This document shows positions 63,890 to 64,000 of a DNA stretch of 64,000 nt, one piece after another. The notes beneath the pieces were generated by a model. The model was not told the DNA's origin. It saw nothing but the letters and a program-made list of their open reading frames with translations, and did no database searches. Positions within the stretch are counted from its first letter, which is position 1; every line of letters begins with the position of its first letter. The translations under genes and the position numbers were made by a program. This stretch comes from Chitinophagaceae bacterium (GTDB taxonomy: Bacteria > Bacteroidota > Bacteroidia > Chitinophagales > Chitinophagaceae), in NCBI GenBank assembly GCA_016720745.1, contig JADKKA010000006.1, forward strand, positions 152,207 through 216,206, written 5' to 3'.

Positions 63890-64000
63890 ATGAAAAAATA
63901 TATTGGACTTATTCCAGTTGCAATTTTGGTTGGCTCCCAGCTATACTCATTGTATGTTATAAACACAACAAATATCGTATTAGGAAACAAGCAGCATATA
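63890..64000 (+). CDS. Candidate immunity membrane protein for orphan tip 4, cut by window end
   Basis: ATG at 63890, 3 bp after the stop of tip 4. MKKYIGLIPVAILVGSQLYSLYVINTTNIVLGNKQHI is an N-terminal transmembrane or uncleaved signal segment; the rest lies outside the window. The tight spacing mirrors the toxin-immunity pairs of the other tips. Family unknown. Confidence 0.55.
   Translation, partial: MKKYIGLIPVAILVGSQLYSLYVINTTNIVLGNKQHI

Overview
The window reads as chromosome of a Bacteroidota bacterium, most likely family Chitinophagaceae (Chitinophaga/Niastella-like). Evidence: a SusC/SusD pair behind an ECF sigma/FecR pair, DUF4476 and DUF6600-type secreted proteins, GH144-type (PF10091) enzymes, DUF6443-type Rhs proteins, and weak Shine-Dalgarno sites throughout. 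The genus is inference. No rRNA or CRISPR array was seen; there is one tRNA with a CAT anticodon.

Region 1 (1-16.8 kb) is housekeeping and envelope/stress biology. It holds a cut secreted repeat protein, a CPA1 Na+/H+ antiporter, a four-fold DUF4476 protein and a DUF6600-type protein. A glycosyltransferase overlaps a GH130 phosphorylase gene. A long minus-strand run of small stress-type genes follows: two paralogous small membrane proteins, cupin, CsbD-like, YceI, Dps, an AraC regulator with a metal-binding-like N-terminus, and a Rieske protein. Region 2 (17-20.4 kb) has hflX, a ~690-bp nested inverted-repeat element without convincing genes, an outer-membrane barrel gene and the tRNA.

Region 3 (20.4-43.3 kb) is a plus-strand polysaccharide utilisation locus. 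In order: ECF sigma, FecR anti-sigma, SusC, SusD, a LamG lipoprotein, an FG-GAP/ASPIC lipoprotein, two GH30, two GH144-type enzymes, an endonuclease/exonuclease/phosphatase-fold protein, a GH43-like protein with discoidin and FN3 domains, an SGNH esterase and a GH3 beta-glucosidase. The enzyme set points to a beta-glucan (beta-1,2 and/or beta-1,6).

Region 4 (43.7-64 kb) is the most interesting part, a polymorphic-toxin locus. A minus-strand operon (54.5 to 43.7 kb) encodes a coiled-coil plus beta-barrel protein, a ~1,255-residue secreted SpvB/Rhs-like protein, a cysteine-free glutathione-peroxidase-like protein, a ~1,520-residue Rhs protein with a glycine-rich hydrophobic toxin tail, and a small membrane protein that is probably its immunity protein. 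Upstream lie a LuxR-type response regulator and a tyrosine recombinase. After the recombinase, on the opposite strand, come four orphan Rhs tips. Each has the conserved Rhs core, a different C-terminal toxin domain (HEIKH zincin-like, JAB-like, HEMGH zincin, unknown beta-rich) and a small lipoprotein or membrane protein as candidate immunity gene. Tips 2-4 share a repeated leader with conserved hairpins. A 66-bp stretch is identical between the main Rhs core and the first orphan tip.

Many genes at 33.2-37.7 kb and 43.7-63.9 kb carry single-base frameshifts, nearly all at short homopolymers. Correcting them by one base restores conserved protein sequence. Elsewhere long genes are intact. The frameshifts are either assembly indels (my preference) or locus-specific decay. 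Broken genes are listed over their full span with fragment positions.
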